A DNA stretch of 44,194 nucleotides from Thiorhodococcus mannitoliphagus (GCF_010915725.1 NZ_JAAIJR010000039.1:1-44194); one strand, 5' to 3'. Numbered from the stretch's first letter, positions 9,296 through 18,321 are shown. The notes: generated from the letters alone by a model not told the origin. A program made the numbers and translations.

Positions 9296-10174
9296 TCATC
9301 GACGCGGGGTCGCGAACCAGATGCCCGCAAGGATGAGTGCGATACCGGCGGCATGAAATCCGCCAAGCTGCTCGCCGAGCAACAGCATGGCCAGCAGGGC
9401 CCCGAAGGCGGGGATGAGGTGGATGAAGAGCCCGGTGCGGTTGGGCCCCAGCTCCGCGACCGCCCGGTTCCAGAACACATAGGCAAGGACCGAGGGAAAG
9501 AGGGCGACGTAGCCGATGGCCGCAAGATTGACGAGACTGAGCTGGATCCGATAACCCTGGCTCAGCTCCCAGAGGTAGAGCGGCAGCAGCGGAATCACGC
9601 CGAGGATCATGATGGCCACCAGGAAGGCGAGCGGATCGAGTCCGGCCGGCCGCCAACGCAAAGAGACGGAATAGAGCGCCCATGTCAGCGCCGCCACCAG
9701 GATCCAGGCATCGCCCTGGTCCAGCCGCAGATGGACGAGTCGCGCCGGATTTCCCTGGGTTAGGATCAGCACCACGCCGAGCAGCGACAGCAGGATGCCG
9801 AATGCCTGAGACACCCGGATACCCTGCCGCAGCAACAGGAAGGAGAAGACAACGATGAGTACCGGACAGGTCGATGTCAGCAGCACCCCATTGGTCGCCG
9901 TGGTCGTCTGGAGGCCGAGGTAGAGAAAGGTGTTGTAGCCGCTGATACCCAGCAGGGCGAGCAGGCTCAGCATCCGCCAGTGCCGACGCAGGATCGGCCA
10001 CTGGGTACGCAAGGCGCCGATGGCGAAGGGAAGCAGGATGAGTGCGGCGAACAGCCAACGCCAGAAGGCCAGCGCAAGCGGGGGAAGCTCCGCATGAAGC
10101 GCCCGCCCGAGCACGACGTTCCCCGCCCAGAAGAGCGGCGGCAAGGCTGCCAGCAGCCAGCTAGGCGCGGCCAT
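9296..10174 (-). CDS. EamA/DMT-family transporter
   Basis: A 292-residue integral membrane protein with about ten hydrophobic segments arranged as two EamA repeats. The first repeat begins LLAALPPLFWAGNVVLGRAL and the second begins GDAWILVAALTWALYSVSLRW. Proteins of this drug/metabolite transporter superfamily export small metabolites such as amino acids; the substrate here is not determinable. It converges on the cysB-like gene with 7 bp between stop codons. A cysteine or thiol exporter under CysB control would be attractive but is speculation. Confidence 0.88.
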   Translation of the reverse strand: MAAPSWLLAALPPLFWAGNVVLGRALHAELPPLALAFWRWLFAALILLPFAIGALRTQWPILRRHWRMLSLLALLGISGYNTFLYLGLQTTTATNGVLLTSTCPVLIVVFSFLLLRQGIRVSQAFGILLSLLGVVLILTQGNPARLVHLRLDQGDAWILVAALTWALYSVSLRWRPAGLDPLAFLVAIMILGVIPLLPLYLWELSQGYRIQLSLVNLAAIGYVALFPSVLAYVFWNRAVAELGPNRTGLFIHLIPAFGALLAMLLLGEQLGGFHAAGIALILAGIWFATPRR

Positions 10175-10394
10175 GGCGCTTCAGGCTCGGGGGCCTTCGA
10201 CCCAAGAGGATCACTGCCGCTCGGTGCTTGTTGGATCGCAGCGAATGTCCGGTTCCAACATCCCCCACTGGAACGGCGCATGCCTCCCGCACCAGGGCCT
10301 GATCGTCGCCGATGAGTGATCTCAAGAAGTCCACCAAGTCTGCCTGCTCCTGACGCTTCAACCCTGGGCGCGAGCATCCCCCATCGAGTCTAAG

Positions 10395-10491
10395 AAAGCG
10401 TTCATCAACAACTTCCCCCCTTTCGCAAAGGGGGGCTAGGGGGGATTTCGGGCGGCATCGCTCGCATCGGGAAATAATTGATGGACACTTT
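10395..10491 (-). repeat. MITE-like palindromic element, copy 3 (inverted)
   Basis: This 97-bp element lies in reverse orientation relative to copies 1, 2 and 4. The terminal repeats are AAAGCGTTCATCAA and TTGATGGACACTTT, with direct CTAAG flanks at 10390-10394 and 10492-10496. It lies between genes, away from any stop codon I can identify. Confidence 0.88.
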
Positions 10492-10596
10492 CTAAGGACG
10501 ACTGACGTCACCAATGACTATCCGAATGGCTGAGGATGCAACTATGATCCTAAGGCGAACTCCGGAAATGACCTTACCTAAAAGGCACGGGTCGGT

Positions 10597-10692
10597 AGGA
10601 TGGGCAAAGTCCGCACGCGGGGCTTGAACGTCACCTCGGCGCTGGACGGACGTGCCCATCCTGTAAAGCGCTGAGCTGGAATGATGGGCACG
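10597..10692. repeat. Three-segment inverted repeat with alternative pairing
   Basis: AGGATGGGCA (10597-10606) pairs with TGCCCATCCT (10653-10662). CGTGCCCATC (10651-10660) can instead pair with GATGGGCACG (10683-10692). The two hairpins share the middle segment. It resembles a dispersed REP-like unit; no other copy is seen in this window. Confidence 0.55.
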
Positions 10693-10838
10693 CCCCTCGA
10701 CCCTCGGCACTCCGAAAGAAGCGCATCGCCAGGGCTTTGCCCATCGGGATCGGAACTGTGGGTATGTTGTTTCCCGGAAATCACCTAAGTCTCCCTCATC
10801 TTGCGCGAATCAGCACAAAGAACACTCGGGGAAGCTGC

Positions 10839-12260
10839 ATGGGCCAGGACATCGCCGCATCGCATTTCACCACAGGGGATTTCAATCGCTTCTCCGCGCG
10901 CCTGCGCCAGGAGACCAGGCTGCTTGAGACCTGGCTTAAAGAGGGGCGGCTCGACGACAGCGAGCCGACCGTCGGATTCGAACTCGAGGCCTGGCTGGTC
11001 GCCCCGGACGCCACGCCCGCCCCAAAGGTCGAGGCACTCTTGGCCCGGCTGCAGGACCCCTTAGTGGTTCCGGAGCTCGCGACCTTCAATGTGGAGTTCA
11101 ACGGCACCGCCAGGCCGCTCGGCGGCCAGGTCTTCTCCCTGCTCGCGGAGGAACTCACCCAGACACTTGCCCACGCCAACGCATCCGCGGCAGCGCTGGA
11201 TAGCCGGCTCGCCCTGATCGGGATCCTGCCGACCGTTCGCCCGGAGCATCTGACCGCAGCCTTCATGACGCCGCGCGAGCGCTACCGGGCCTTGAACGAG
11301 CAGGTCTTCGCGCTGCGACACAACCGTCCGCTCAAGCTGCTGATCGAGGGACGCGACCGCCTTGAGCTGACCTGGCACGACGTCATGCTCGAGGCCGGCG
11401 CCACATCCTTTCAGATCCACCTCAAGGTCCGACCGAGCGAGGCGGCGCGGGTCTACAATGCATCCAAGATCGTCAGCGGCCCCATGGTGGCGATCAGCGC
11501 CAATTCGCCCTACCTCTTCGGCCGCGATCTCTGGGACGAGACGCGTATCCCGCTCTTCGAGCAAGCCGTCTCCGTCGGCGGTGCGGTCCTTCAAGAGAGG
11601 GTCAGTTTCGGCTTTCGTTACGCCCAGGCGTCGATCTTGGAGACCTTCCAATCCAACATCGACCGCTATCCCATCCTGCTGCCGCATGTGACGGACGATC
11701 CCCCCGAACACTTGACCCACCTGCGTCTGCACAACGGCACCATCTGGCGCTGGAATCGCCCCCTAGTCGGGTTCGATCCGGATGGGCGCCCCCATCTGAG
11801 AATCGAGCACCGCGTGGTGCCTGCCGGTCCCTCGGTACCCGACGCCATCGCCAATGCGGCCTTCTATTTCGGCATGATGCAGGATCTGGCGCACGCCGAG
11901 ACACCACCAGAGAGCCAGCTGATGTTCCTGCACGCACAAAAGGGCTTCTACACTTGCGCGCATCGGGGACTGGACGCGGAGATCCCCTGGCTGGACGGCA
12001 GAACCTTGCCCGTGGCCCGGATCCTGGAAGAAGACCTGCTCCCGCGCGCCAAGGCTGGCTTGCTGCGCGCTGGTGTCGAGCCCGCCGAGGTCGAGCACTG
12101 GCTCGGCATCATCGCCGCCCGGCTGCGCGCTAGACGCACAGGCGCGCGCTGGCAGCGCGCCTGGGTCGAGCGGCATGGGCCTGATATGGCCGGACTGACA
12201 ACCGCCTATATCGAGCACCAGGCCAGCGGCAAACCCGTACACGCATGGACGCTAGATTGA
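10839..12260 (+). CDS. Glutamate-cysteine ligase family protein (GCS2-like)
   Basis: A 473-residue protein. EPTVGFELEAWLV near residue 45 and NVEFNGTARPL near 85 are the acidic ATP/Mg-binding motifs of the GCS2 carboxylate-amine ligase fold. TSFQIHLKV, VAISANSPYLFG and RIEHRVVPAGPS follow in family order. The expected reaction is ATP-dependent joining of glutamate and cysteine, the first step of glutathione synthesis, although some members of this fold use other amines. The start is ATG 10839 after GGGGAAGC. Chromatiaceae are known for glutathione amide, so a thiol role suits the host; this is inference. It precedes yjbQ and an aspartoacylase-like gene on the same strand. Confidence 0.82.
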   Translation: MGQDIAASHFTTGDFNRFSARLRQETRLLETWLKEGRLDDSEPTVGFELEAWLVAPDATPAPKVEALLARLQDPLVVPELATFNVEFNGTARPLGGQVFSLLAEELTQTLAHANASAAALDSRLALIGILPTVRPEHLTAAFMTPRERYRALNEQVFALRHNRPLKLLIEGRDRLELTWHDVMLEAGATSFQIHLKVRPSEAARVYNASKIVSGPMVAISANSPYLFGRDLWDETRIPLFEQAVSVGGAVLQERVSFGFRYAQASILETFQSNIDRYPILLPHVTDDPPEHLTHLRLHNGTIWRWNRPLVGFDPDGRPHLRIEHRVVPAGPSVPDAIANAAFYFGMMQDLAHAETPPESQLMFLHAQKGFYTCAHRGLDAEIPWLDGRTLPVARILEEDLLPRAKAGLLRAGVEPAEVEHWLGIIAARLRARRTGARWQRAWVERHGPDMAGLTTAYIEHQASGKPVHAWTLD

Positions 12261-12378
12261 CTCTAGCCAGGCCAGTCCAAAGGCGAGGGGCATAATGAGG
12301 GCTCTGGATTTCAATGGCCTGCGTGCTTGTTGGCGCCCCTGAGAGTTTCCACGATAGCGACTACTCGGAGATCAAGGC

Positions 12379-12786
12379 TTGCACCGAGAGAGCATCCAAC
12401 TTTCAACAGCGACGCGCGAGGTCCTGGTGGACATCACACCCCAGGTGCGCGCGGTCGTGGAGCGTAGCGACATTCAGAACGGGCTGGTGAACGTCTACGC
12501 CCAAGGGGCAACCGCGGCCATCATGATCCAGGAGAACTGGGATGACAGCGTGCAGACGGATGTCGTCGAGCTGCTGCGCAAGCTCATCCCCCGCGGGGTG
12601 TGGCGCCACGACGCACAAGACGGTAACGGTGACTCGCATCTCAAGGCCGGGCTGATCGGCCCCTCAGAGAGCATCCCCCTCATCGATGGCCAGCTCGGAC
12701 TTTCGACCTGGCAAAACATCTTCTTGTGCGAACTCGACGGCCCTCGGCAGACGCGACAGGTCATCTGCACCATCCTGGGCGAGTAG
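12379..12786 (+). CDS. YjbQ/UPF0047 family protein, copy 1
   Basis: A 135-residue protein with start codon TTG at 12379, supported by GGAG eight bases upstream. The family signature is present: RHDAQDGNGDSHLKAGLIG with the conserved His-Asp-Asn-Ser-His residues, then LSTWQNIFLCELDGPR. The fold is a small trimer. A weak thiamine-phosphate synthase activity has been reported for E. coli YjbQ, but the natural role is unsettled. A second family member, only moderately similar, is encoded at 17858-18286. The gene sits 118 bp after the GCS2-like gene and 95 bp before an aspartoacylase-like gene. Confidence 0.88.
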   Translation: MHRESIQLSTATREVLVDITPQVRAVVERSDIQNGLVNVYAQGATAAIMIQENWDDSVQTDVVELLRKLIPRGVWRHDAQDGNGDSHLKAGLIGPSESIPLIDGQLGLSTWQNIFLCELDGPRQTRQVICTILGE

Positions 12787-12881
12787 CGCGCCACAATCTT
12801 GCGGAAGACGTCGGCGGCCTTCCGGCCCCATAATCATCCGCATCAAGTCATTTCGCGACGGCAAGACCGACACTGACTCCG

Positions 12882-13919
12882 ATGTTGCAAGCGTTCGACA
12901 CACTGCCCAATGACCTGCTGGAGACGGATAGCCGTGAACTCGGCGCCGTCTTGGGGGCACCGACCCTGATCCACCTGGACGGCGCGCGCGAGCCCCCGCT
13001 CTTTGTCTCCGTCCTCATGCATGGCAACGAGACGGTTGGATGGGACGCAATCCGGAGCCTGCTGAGCGAGCGCCTAGAGCGCTTTGGAGAGCTGCGGCTG
13101 CCGCGCGCATTGAGTCTCTTCATTGGCAATGTCACGGCGGCGGCGAGTGGCGTCAGACGCCTGCCCGGGCAGCCCGACTACAACCGCGTCTGGCCCGGCA
13201 GTCCAGTTGCCCCCACGCTCGAGCACGACCTCATGGCCCGTGTCGTGGCGATCATGGCCGAGCGCGGCGTCTTCGCGAGCTTGGACCTGCACAATAACAC
13301 CGGCGTCAACCCGCACTACGCCTGCATCAACGTCATCGACAATCGCTTTCTGCGCCTTGCAACGCTCTTCAGCCGAACCGTCGTCTACTTCATCCGGCCA
13401 GCCGGCGTGCAGTCGATGGCCATGGCGCGCCTCTGTCCTGCGGTGACGGTGGAATGCGGCAAGGTCGGTGACCAACAGGGTCTGGAGCATGCACGCAGCT
13501 TCATCGATGCCGCGCTGCACCTGACAGAGATTCCCGCCGAGCCGCTGGCGCCCCAGGACATCGACCTCTACCACACGGTTGCGCAGGTGCGGGTACCCGA
13601 GGATGTGGACTTCAGCTTCTCGGTCGGTGATGGGGAGCTGATCCTCGACCCCGAGCTGGAGCGGATGAATTTCTGCGAGCTGCCGCCGGGGACCCTGTTC
13701 GCCACCTGTCGAGGCAACGACGGCATCGGCCTCGATGTCCGTGACGAACTCGGGCAGGACGTCGGCGCACGCTTCTTCAGTCTCGACCAGGGGCAGCTGA
13801 GACTGCGTCAGGCGGTGATGCCCTCGATGTTGACACTCGATGAGACGGTCATCCGACAGGACTGCCTCTGCTATTTGATGGAACGCTATGGCAGGCACGT
13901 CCCACAGCGCGCTCGATAG
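12882..13919 (+). CDS. Succinylglutamate desuccinylase/aspartoacylase family (M14-like) protein
   Basis: A 345-residue zinc-dependent hydrolase. The metal site is visible as MHGNETVGW (His and Glu, near residue 46) and SLDLHNNTGVNPHY (His, near 140). The substrate-binding DYNRVWPG lies between them. The C-terminal half is a beta-rich domain ending LCYLMERYG. Family members remove acyl groups from N-acyl amino acids; whether the substrate is N-succinylglutamate, N-acetylaspartate or another N-acyl compound cannot be told. No ast arginine-degradation genes are near, which argues against the classical AstE role. Confidence 0.85.
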   Translation: MLQAFDTLPNDLLETDSRELGAVLGAPTLIHLDGAREPPLFVSVLMHGNETVGWDAIRSLLSERLERFGELRLPRALSLFIGNVTAAASGVRRLPGQPDYNRVWPGSPVAPTLEHDLMARVVAIMAERGVFASLDLHNNTGVNPHYACINVIDNRFLRLATLFSRTVVYFIRPAGVQSMAMARLCPAVTVECGKVGDQQGLEHARSFIDAALHLTEIPAEPLAPQDIDLYHTVAQVRVPEDVDFSFSVGDGELILDPELERMNFCELPPGTLFATCRGNDGIGLDVRDELGQDVGARFFSLDQGQLRLRQAVMPSMLTLDETVIRQDCLCYLMERYGRHVPQRAR

Positions 13920-14061
13920 ATCGGTCAGGTCGACTGGCGGTTCGCGTGGAACAGCGCCGCAGCCGCTCGATTCGGTGGGAGCGGCACCCCGCTGCGCCGC
14001 CTTCGCAGACGACTACGGCCGCTGTGCCATGCTCCGGGGCACCGGAATCACGACGTGAGCC

Positions 14062-14850
14062 TTAGCCGGCCACCTGCTCGGGTGGCGACACACCCTGGGT
14101 CCAGGCGCGCAGCTGATACCAGAGACGCCCAAGGTGTTCATGAATGGCATAGGCGCTCGTCGAGAACGCCTTGATCGAGGGCAGCCAGTCCGCGTAGCTC
14201 ATGTCCTCGCCCCAATCCGGGCGATGCACGAAGGCCGTGGGTGCCGGCGTCACCCGCAGCCCCACCTGCTCAAAGATCGCGACGGCACGCGGCAAGTGCC
14301 AGGCATCGCTGACCAGCAAGACGTTGTGGATGCCGTTCTGGGCGAGTAAAGGCGCGGTGAGCGTGGCGTTCTCCCAGGTCGTCCGGCTCTCGGTCTCGGC
14401 CGCTGCAACCGGGATTCCGTACTCGGAGATGAGCACCTCGGCCATCAGCCGTCCCACCGGCGCGCCCTCGTCGTGCAGCCGTCCGCCGGTGACATAGACT
14501 GGAAGCCCGGTCGCGCGGTGGAGCAAAGCCCCGTAGCGGACGCGGCGCAGGCTGAAATCGTCGAGCGTGTCCCCGCCATACTCCGGGGCGTCCGTGCGAC
14601 GTCCTGCCCCCAGGATCAGGATGGCCTCCGCAGACGCCGGGACGGCCTCGAGGTTGATGGCCGGGTAGGGCTCGAGCGGACCCATGAGGCTGGTCGCGAT
14701 CACGGGCAGACACAAGAGTGTCAGGGTCGTGAAGGCCACAAAGGTGAGGAGCCGCGCGGCGACCCCATGCCTCAGCCACAGCGCAAGGGCGAGCATCAGG
14801 ATGATGACGCCGGGCGGAATCAAGAAGCTCTTGATGATGCTATAAAGCAT
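14062..14850 (-). CDS. YdcF/ElyC-like DUF218 membrane protein
   Basis: A 262-residue protein with two N-terminal membrane helices (about residues 9-26 and 32-52), followed by a periplasmic or cytoplasmic DUF218 domain. Typical stretches are AEAILILGAGRRTDAPEYGGDTL, in parts, ESRTTWENA and LLVSDAWHLPRAV. ElyC/YdcF proteins are linked to envelope and peptidoglycan precursor metabolism. Its ATG overlaps the lipA stop in TGATG, so the two genes are translationally coupled. The frame closes before the convergent aspartoacylase-like gene. Confidence 0.88.
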   Translation of the reverse strand: MLYSIIKSFLIPPGVIILMLALALWLRHGVAARLLTFVAFTTLTLLCLPVIATSLMGPLEPYPAINLEAVPASAEAILILGAGRRTDAPEYGGDTLDDFSLRRVRYGALLHRATGLPVYVTGGRLHDEGAPVGRLMAEVLISEYGIPVAAAETESRTTWENATLTAPLLAQNGIHNVLLVSDAWHLPRAVAIFEQVGLRVTPAPTAFVHRPDWGEDMSYADWLPSIKAFSTSAYAIHEHLGRLWYQLRAWTQGVSPPEQVAG

Positions 14851-15839
14851 CAGCCGAGAAGGTCGTCGGCCTGCCGGTCGGCATGGTAGGAGGAGCGCAC
14901 CATGGCACCGCTCGCGACGTTCGAGAAGCCCATGGCCTCACCCAGCACTCGCAGCTCCTCGAACTCCTCCGGCGTCCAATAGCGCACCACCGGCAGATGC
15001 TCGCGGGTCGGCTGCAGATACTGACCCAGCGTCAACATGTCGCAACCCTGATCTCTCAGGTCGCGCATCACCTGCAGCACCTCTTCGCGCCTTTCCCCGA
15101 GACCGAGCATGAGCCCGGACTTCGTCGGCACCCGCGGATGGCGCGCCTTGAACCCCGCGAGAAGCCGCAGCGATCCCGCATAGTCGGCACCTGGGCGCGA
15201 CTGGCGATAGAGTCGCGGCACGGTCTCCAGATTATGATTGAAGACGTCGGGAACGGCGTCCCCTGCGAACTCGTCGAGCGCAAGGGATTCACGGCCGCGA
15301 AAATCCGGGACAAGGACTTCCAGCCGAGTCTCCGGATTGCGGATCCGAACGGCGCGCAGACAGGCTGCGAAATGCCCCGCACCTCCGTCGCGCAGATCGT
15401 CTCGATCGACCGAGGTGATGACAACGTAGCGTAGTCCCATGGTCGCGATTGAATCGGCGAGATGCTCCGGCTCACTCGGATCGATCGGCTCGGGCCGCCC
15501 GTGCGCGACGTCGCAGAAGGGGCAACGTCGGGTGCAGACGTCGCCGAGGATCATGAAGGTCGCGGTGCCGTGATTGAAGCATTCTCCGAGGTTGGGACAC
15601 ATGGCCTCCTCGCACACGGTCGCGAGCTTGGATGCTCGCAGCAGCTTCTTGATCCGCGCAACCCCCGGACCGACCGGCGCCTTGGCGCGGATCCAGCTTG
15701 GCTTACGCAGGGGCGGGTCCTGAGACTCCACCTTGACGGGAATGCGCGAGACCTTGTCTTTGCCGCGCTGATGGGTATCTGGTGTCGCGCGCGATGGCGC
15801 GCTGAGAGAAGCAGGTTCGGTCATAGAGCCCTTTTTCAT
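14850..15839 (-). CDS. lipA: Lipoyl synthase
   Basis: A 329-residue radical-SAM enzyme that inserts two sulfurs into octanoyl groups on lipoyl domains. Both iron-sulfur sites are complete. The auxiliary cluster uses Cys76, Cys81 and Cys87 ([12 protein letters not shown]). The radical-SAM cluster uses Cys102, Cys106 and Cys109 (CTRRCPFC). The C-terminal RSSYHAD supplies the conserved Ser ligand. The N-terminal 35 residues are polar and variable, so a slightly later start (MTEPASL) is possible. No lipB lies next to it in the window. It follows idi after 90 bp on the same strand and overlaps the YdcF-like gene by one base. Confidence 0.97.
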   Translation of the reverse strand: MKKGSMTEPASLSAPSRATPDTHQRGKDKVSRIPVKVESQDPPLRKPSWIRAKAPVGPGVARIKKLLRASKLATVCEEAMCPNLGECFNHGTATFMILGDVCTRRCPFCDVAHGRPEPIDPSEPEHLADSIATMGLRYVVITSVDRDDLRDGGAGHFAACLRAVRIRNPETRLEVLVPDFRGRESLALDEFAGDAVPDVFNHNLETVPRLYRQSRPGADYAGSLRLLAGFKARHPRVPTKSGLMLGLGERREEVLQVMRDLRDQGCDMLTLGQYLQPTREHLPVVRYWTPEEFEELRVLGEAMGFSNVASGAMVRSSYHADRQADDLLG

Positions 15840-15929
15840 CCAACCGCTTGAGCTGGTGTTATGGGGTCTGAGAAGCCGGCTTGCACGCCCTCGATTGACG
15901 CAACCAAGGGTGCCGGAAGGATGAGTCCC

Positions 15930-16502
15930 TCAGTCGGGCAGCACGCGGCCCACCAAGATGTGGAACCAAGGGGTAAACCAGTCGGGATGCAGTTGCAGGG
16001 CGCGGCGGATTGCAACCGGTGCCATCCAGCGCCAAGCGCCTATCTCGGTGGGATCTGGGCGCGGATCACCCGCGTAGACACCATGAAAGATATGCAGGTA
16101 CTCGTGCTCGATCAGGCCCGTCCCGGCGTCCTCGGCGCGATAGACAAGCTCGTCCCGCTCCGCCAGTGGTACCCGGATGCCGAACTCCTCCTTCAAACGC
16201 CGACCCGCAGCCATGGGCGTGCTCTCGCCGGGCCGGGGATGACCACAACAGGTGTTCGACCAGCGCGCGGCAAAGTGATATTTGCTGTCCGCGCGGCGCT
16301 GGAGCAGCAATTCACCCTCTGCGTTGAACACCAGGATCGAGAACGCCCGGTGCAAATCCCCATCGCGATGGGCCTCGAGCTTACCAGCCACACCAGTGGC
16401 GAGGTCCGCGCCGTCGACCACGATGACCTGCTCCATGGCGTCGCGTTGCGCGGCCCGCTCCAGGTCTCCTGCCGCCAGGGGCGGAACGATTTGGGCACTC
16501 AA
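15930..16502 (-). CDS. idi: Isopentenyl-diphosphate delta-isomerase, type I
   Basis: A 190-residue Nudix protein that interconverts isopentenyl and dimethylallyl diphosphate, the substrates for CrtE. Catalytic features are WSNTCCGHP (Cys85/Cys86), the Nudix stretch [10 protein letters not shown] and EHEYLH (Glu132/Glu134). The TTG start overlaps the stop of the RuBisCO-like gene as TTGA, with GGAGG six bases before it, so expression should be coupled. An idi gene next to photosynthesis genes makes sense because carotenoid and phytyl synthesis draw heavily on isoprenoids. Confidence 0.95.
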   Translation of the reverse strand: MSAQIVPPLAAGDLERAAQRDAMEQVIVVDGADLATGVAGKLEAHRDGDLHRAFSILVFNAEGELLLQRRADSKYHFAARWSNTCCGHPRPGESTPMAAGRRLKEEFGIRVPLAERDELVYRAEDAGTGLIEHEYLHIFHGVYAGDPRPDPTEIGAWRWMAPVAIRRALQLHPDWFTPWFHILVGRVLPD

Positions 16503-17854
16503 GGTTCACCTCCAGTGCGCTTGTCATCGGATTGCTCGGCTGGCGCCGAATCGGAGGGCTTGCGGAAGGTACGAATCGCCTCCCCAAGCTCTTCATGGGC
16601 AATGGCATGCGTGTCGATGTCAACACCCTTCACAATGGCATCCCAGGCCTGGCGGATGCTCGCCGCACCGCCGCGCGGCCCCATAGGATGCCCGAAAACG
16701 CCGCGGCCAGGAACAAAACCGAAGTCCGCCGAGCCGAGCTTGCGGTAGAGCGGCTCCAGGGTACCCGCCCAGTCACTGCCGCCAGGAACCGGCAGACTCG
16801 GCTTGATCGGCCCCATGGGATCCAGGCAGGCCGCCACGTTATCACACACTTCGTCATCGCTCATGTGCATGCGCGCGCCGAAGCCTGGCATGATGATGAC
16901 GTCGAACCCAGCAAGCCGCTGCAGCTTGGCAAAGACCTTGGTATGAATGCCAAAGTGGTCCAAACGACTGAAGGGCGCGATGAAGGGAAAATGGGCGATG
17001 AGCGGCACGCGAGCGTGCTTGCGGAGCATCCGCACACCGCTCAGGCCAACCGGCATGGCATTCACCAAGACCGCGTTTGCGCCATTGGCGACCGCCACAT
17101 CATGGAGATCGAGCATCCGATCCACCTCGTCTGTGATATTGGCGAGGTACATCTTGGGGCAGCCGGTCTCCGCCTCTGCGCGCTGCCGCGCTGCCCCAAG
17201 CAAGGCAGAGCGTCGCTCGAGCGGGCACCAAGGCGTGTCTGCCAACATTTCGTCGTCCTTGGCGACATCCAGGCCACCCAGCCAGCTTTCGTGGCCGAGG
17301 TCGCTAAAGGCCTCCGGCGGCAAGCCGATATTCGGCTTGATCACGCCGAAGAAGATCGGCCGATCATAGGCCTGGAGCAGATCCCGAAAGCCTCGCATTC
17401 CAAACTGTGGTCCTTCGAAGGCATCCAGATAGGCATCCGGGAAATGGATGTCGAGCAGCTTGACGACGGGGAGACCAGGGGCGAAAAAGGTGCCCTCGCC
17501 GCAGACGGCACTGAGCAGATTTGGGATACGCGGCCCGAAGTTCGCGTGCGGATGTGCGATACGGACACGACAGGCCGTCACCTCACCAGGGGTGCGCTTG
17601 CCGATATCGTAACTGAATGAGGTCCTGCCGGAGGCGAGGACTTCCAGGTCGATGACCCTCGCCCCGAACCTTGGCCTCAGATCTTCATCGAAACCGATGC
17701 GCCGCCACTGTGCCGTCGACTGCTCCGCGCAAAAATGCGCCGCAGCAAGATCCGGGTCCCCGGAGCACTCGAAGTAATAGTCGAGCCTGATGTAGGCATC
17801 TGGATCAAGGGCCTTCGCATCTGCGAAAAACCCTGACCACTCGGCGTCTTTCAT
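16499..17854 (-). CDS. RuBisCO-like protein (form IV)
   Basis: A 451-residue homologue of the RuBisCO large subunit that is unlikely to fix CO2. Conserved parts are [10 protein letters not shown] (Lys173 kept; the Lys two positions later in true RuBisCO is Asn175), [10 protein letters not shown] (Lys199, Asp201, Glu202 at the carbamylated metal site), IAHFPF and [14 protein letters not shown]. The loop-6 lysine is missing: [14 protein letters not shown] takes its place. The pattern resembles the photosynthetic-bacterial subgroup (IV-Photo), whose members have been tied to sulfur metabolism; other form IV proteins act as enolases or isomerases on methylthioribulose phosphates. It lies 3 bp after yjbQ copy 2 and overlaps idi. 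Confidence 0.93.
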   Translation of the reverse strand: MKDAEWSGFFADAKALDPDAYIRLDYYFECSGDPDLAAAHFCAEQSTAQWRRIGFDEDLRPRFGARVIDLEVLASGRTSFSYDIGKRTPGEVTACRVRIAHPHANFGPRIPNLLSAVCGEGTFFAPGLPVVKLLDIHFPDAYLDAFEGPQFGMRGFRDLLQAYDRPIFFGVIKPNIGLPPEAFSDLGHESWLGGLDVAKDDEMLADTPWCPLERRSALLGAARQRAEAETGCPKMYLANITDEVDRMLDLHDVAVANGANAVLVNAMPVGLSGVRMLRKHARVPLIAHFPFIAPFSRLDHFGIHTKVFAKLQRLAGFDVIIMPGFGARMHMSDDEVCDNVAACLDPMGPIKPSLPVPGGSDWAGTLEPLYRKLGSADFGFVPGRGVFGHPMGPRGGAASIRQAWDAIVKGVDIDTHAIAHEELGEAIRTFRKPSDSAPAEQSDDKRTGGEP

Positions 17855-17857
17855 GAT

Positions 17858-18286
17858 CTAGGACTCTCCCGCGACCTGCACCCTCAGCTTGCGCGTCTCG
17901 CGGGGGCCGTCGAGTTCAATGAAGAAGACCGACTGCCACTCCCCGAGCAGCAGTTTGCCATCGGACACCAAGATCGTCTCCGAGGCGTTCATGAAGAGCC
18001 CAATGAGATGCGAATGGGCATTCGGACGTCCGTCGACTGGGTCGAGGTCGTGACGATAGCCGCGCCCGGGCGGCGCCACCTCTGTCAAAAACTCCAGCAT
18101 ATCTTGCTGGAGCTTCGGCTCTCTCTCATTGAGCGCCACGAAGGCTGTGGTGTGCGCCGAGGTCACGGTCACCTGACCATTACGCACCGCGCAGTGCTCG
18201 AAGACACCGCGAACGCGCTCCGAAACATCAATGATCTGAATCGACGCCTCGGTCGGAATGATCAAGCTCTCGCAATGAAACCGCAT
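17858..18286 (-). CDS. YjbQ/UPF0047 family protein, copy 2
   Basis: A 142-residue protein counted from MRFHCESLIIPTE. The frame continues 12 codons upstream to another ATG at 18322, but that falls in the terminator stem. The signature is RHDLDPVDGRPNAHSHLIG and LLGEWQSVFFIELDGPR, with the same invariant His, Asp, Asn, Ser and His as copy 1 at 12379. The stop TAG is 3 bp before the RuBisCO-like ATG, so the two are almost certainly co-translated. It is the first gene after the puf operon, separated from it by a strong hairpin. Confidence 0.88.
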   Translation of the reverse strand: MRFHCESLIIPTEASIQIIDVSERVRGVFEHCAVRNGQVTVTSAHTTAFVALNEREPKLQQDMLEFLTEVAPPGRGYRHDLDPVDGRPNAHSHLIGLFMNASETILVSDGKLLLGEWQSVFFIELDGPRETRKLRVQVAGES

Positions 18287-18321
18287 TTCGGACGCTCGAT
18301 GTTTCTGCCGCTCAAATAGCA

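Larger units (their letters stand above)
10175..10838. other. 664-bp intergenic region with two repeat types
   Basis: No convincing gene is present. The region contains MITE-like copy 3 (10395-10491), an inverted repeat set (10597-10692) and a recurring TTTCCCGGAAATC motif (10770-10789). Open frames across it look like repeat readings. Confidence 0.6.

Noticed and set aside
10161-10514. Open frame through the inverted MITE-like copy
   Set aside because: Its peptide is simply the translation of the repeat and its flanks; similar peptides appear at every copy.
12261-12378. Thiamine riboswitch upstream of yjbQ
   Set aside because: The conserved CUGAGA and ACCUGA-type core of a TPP riboswitch was not seen in this short gap.
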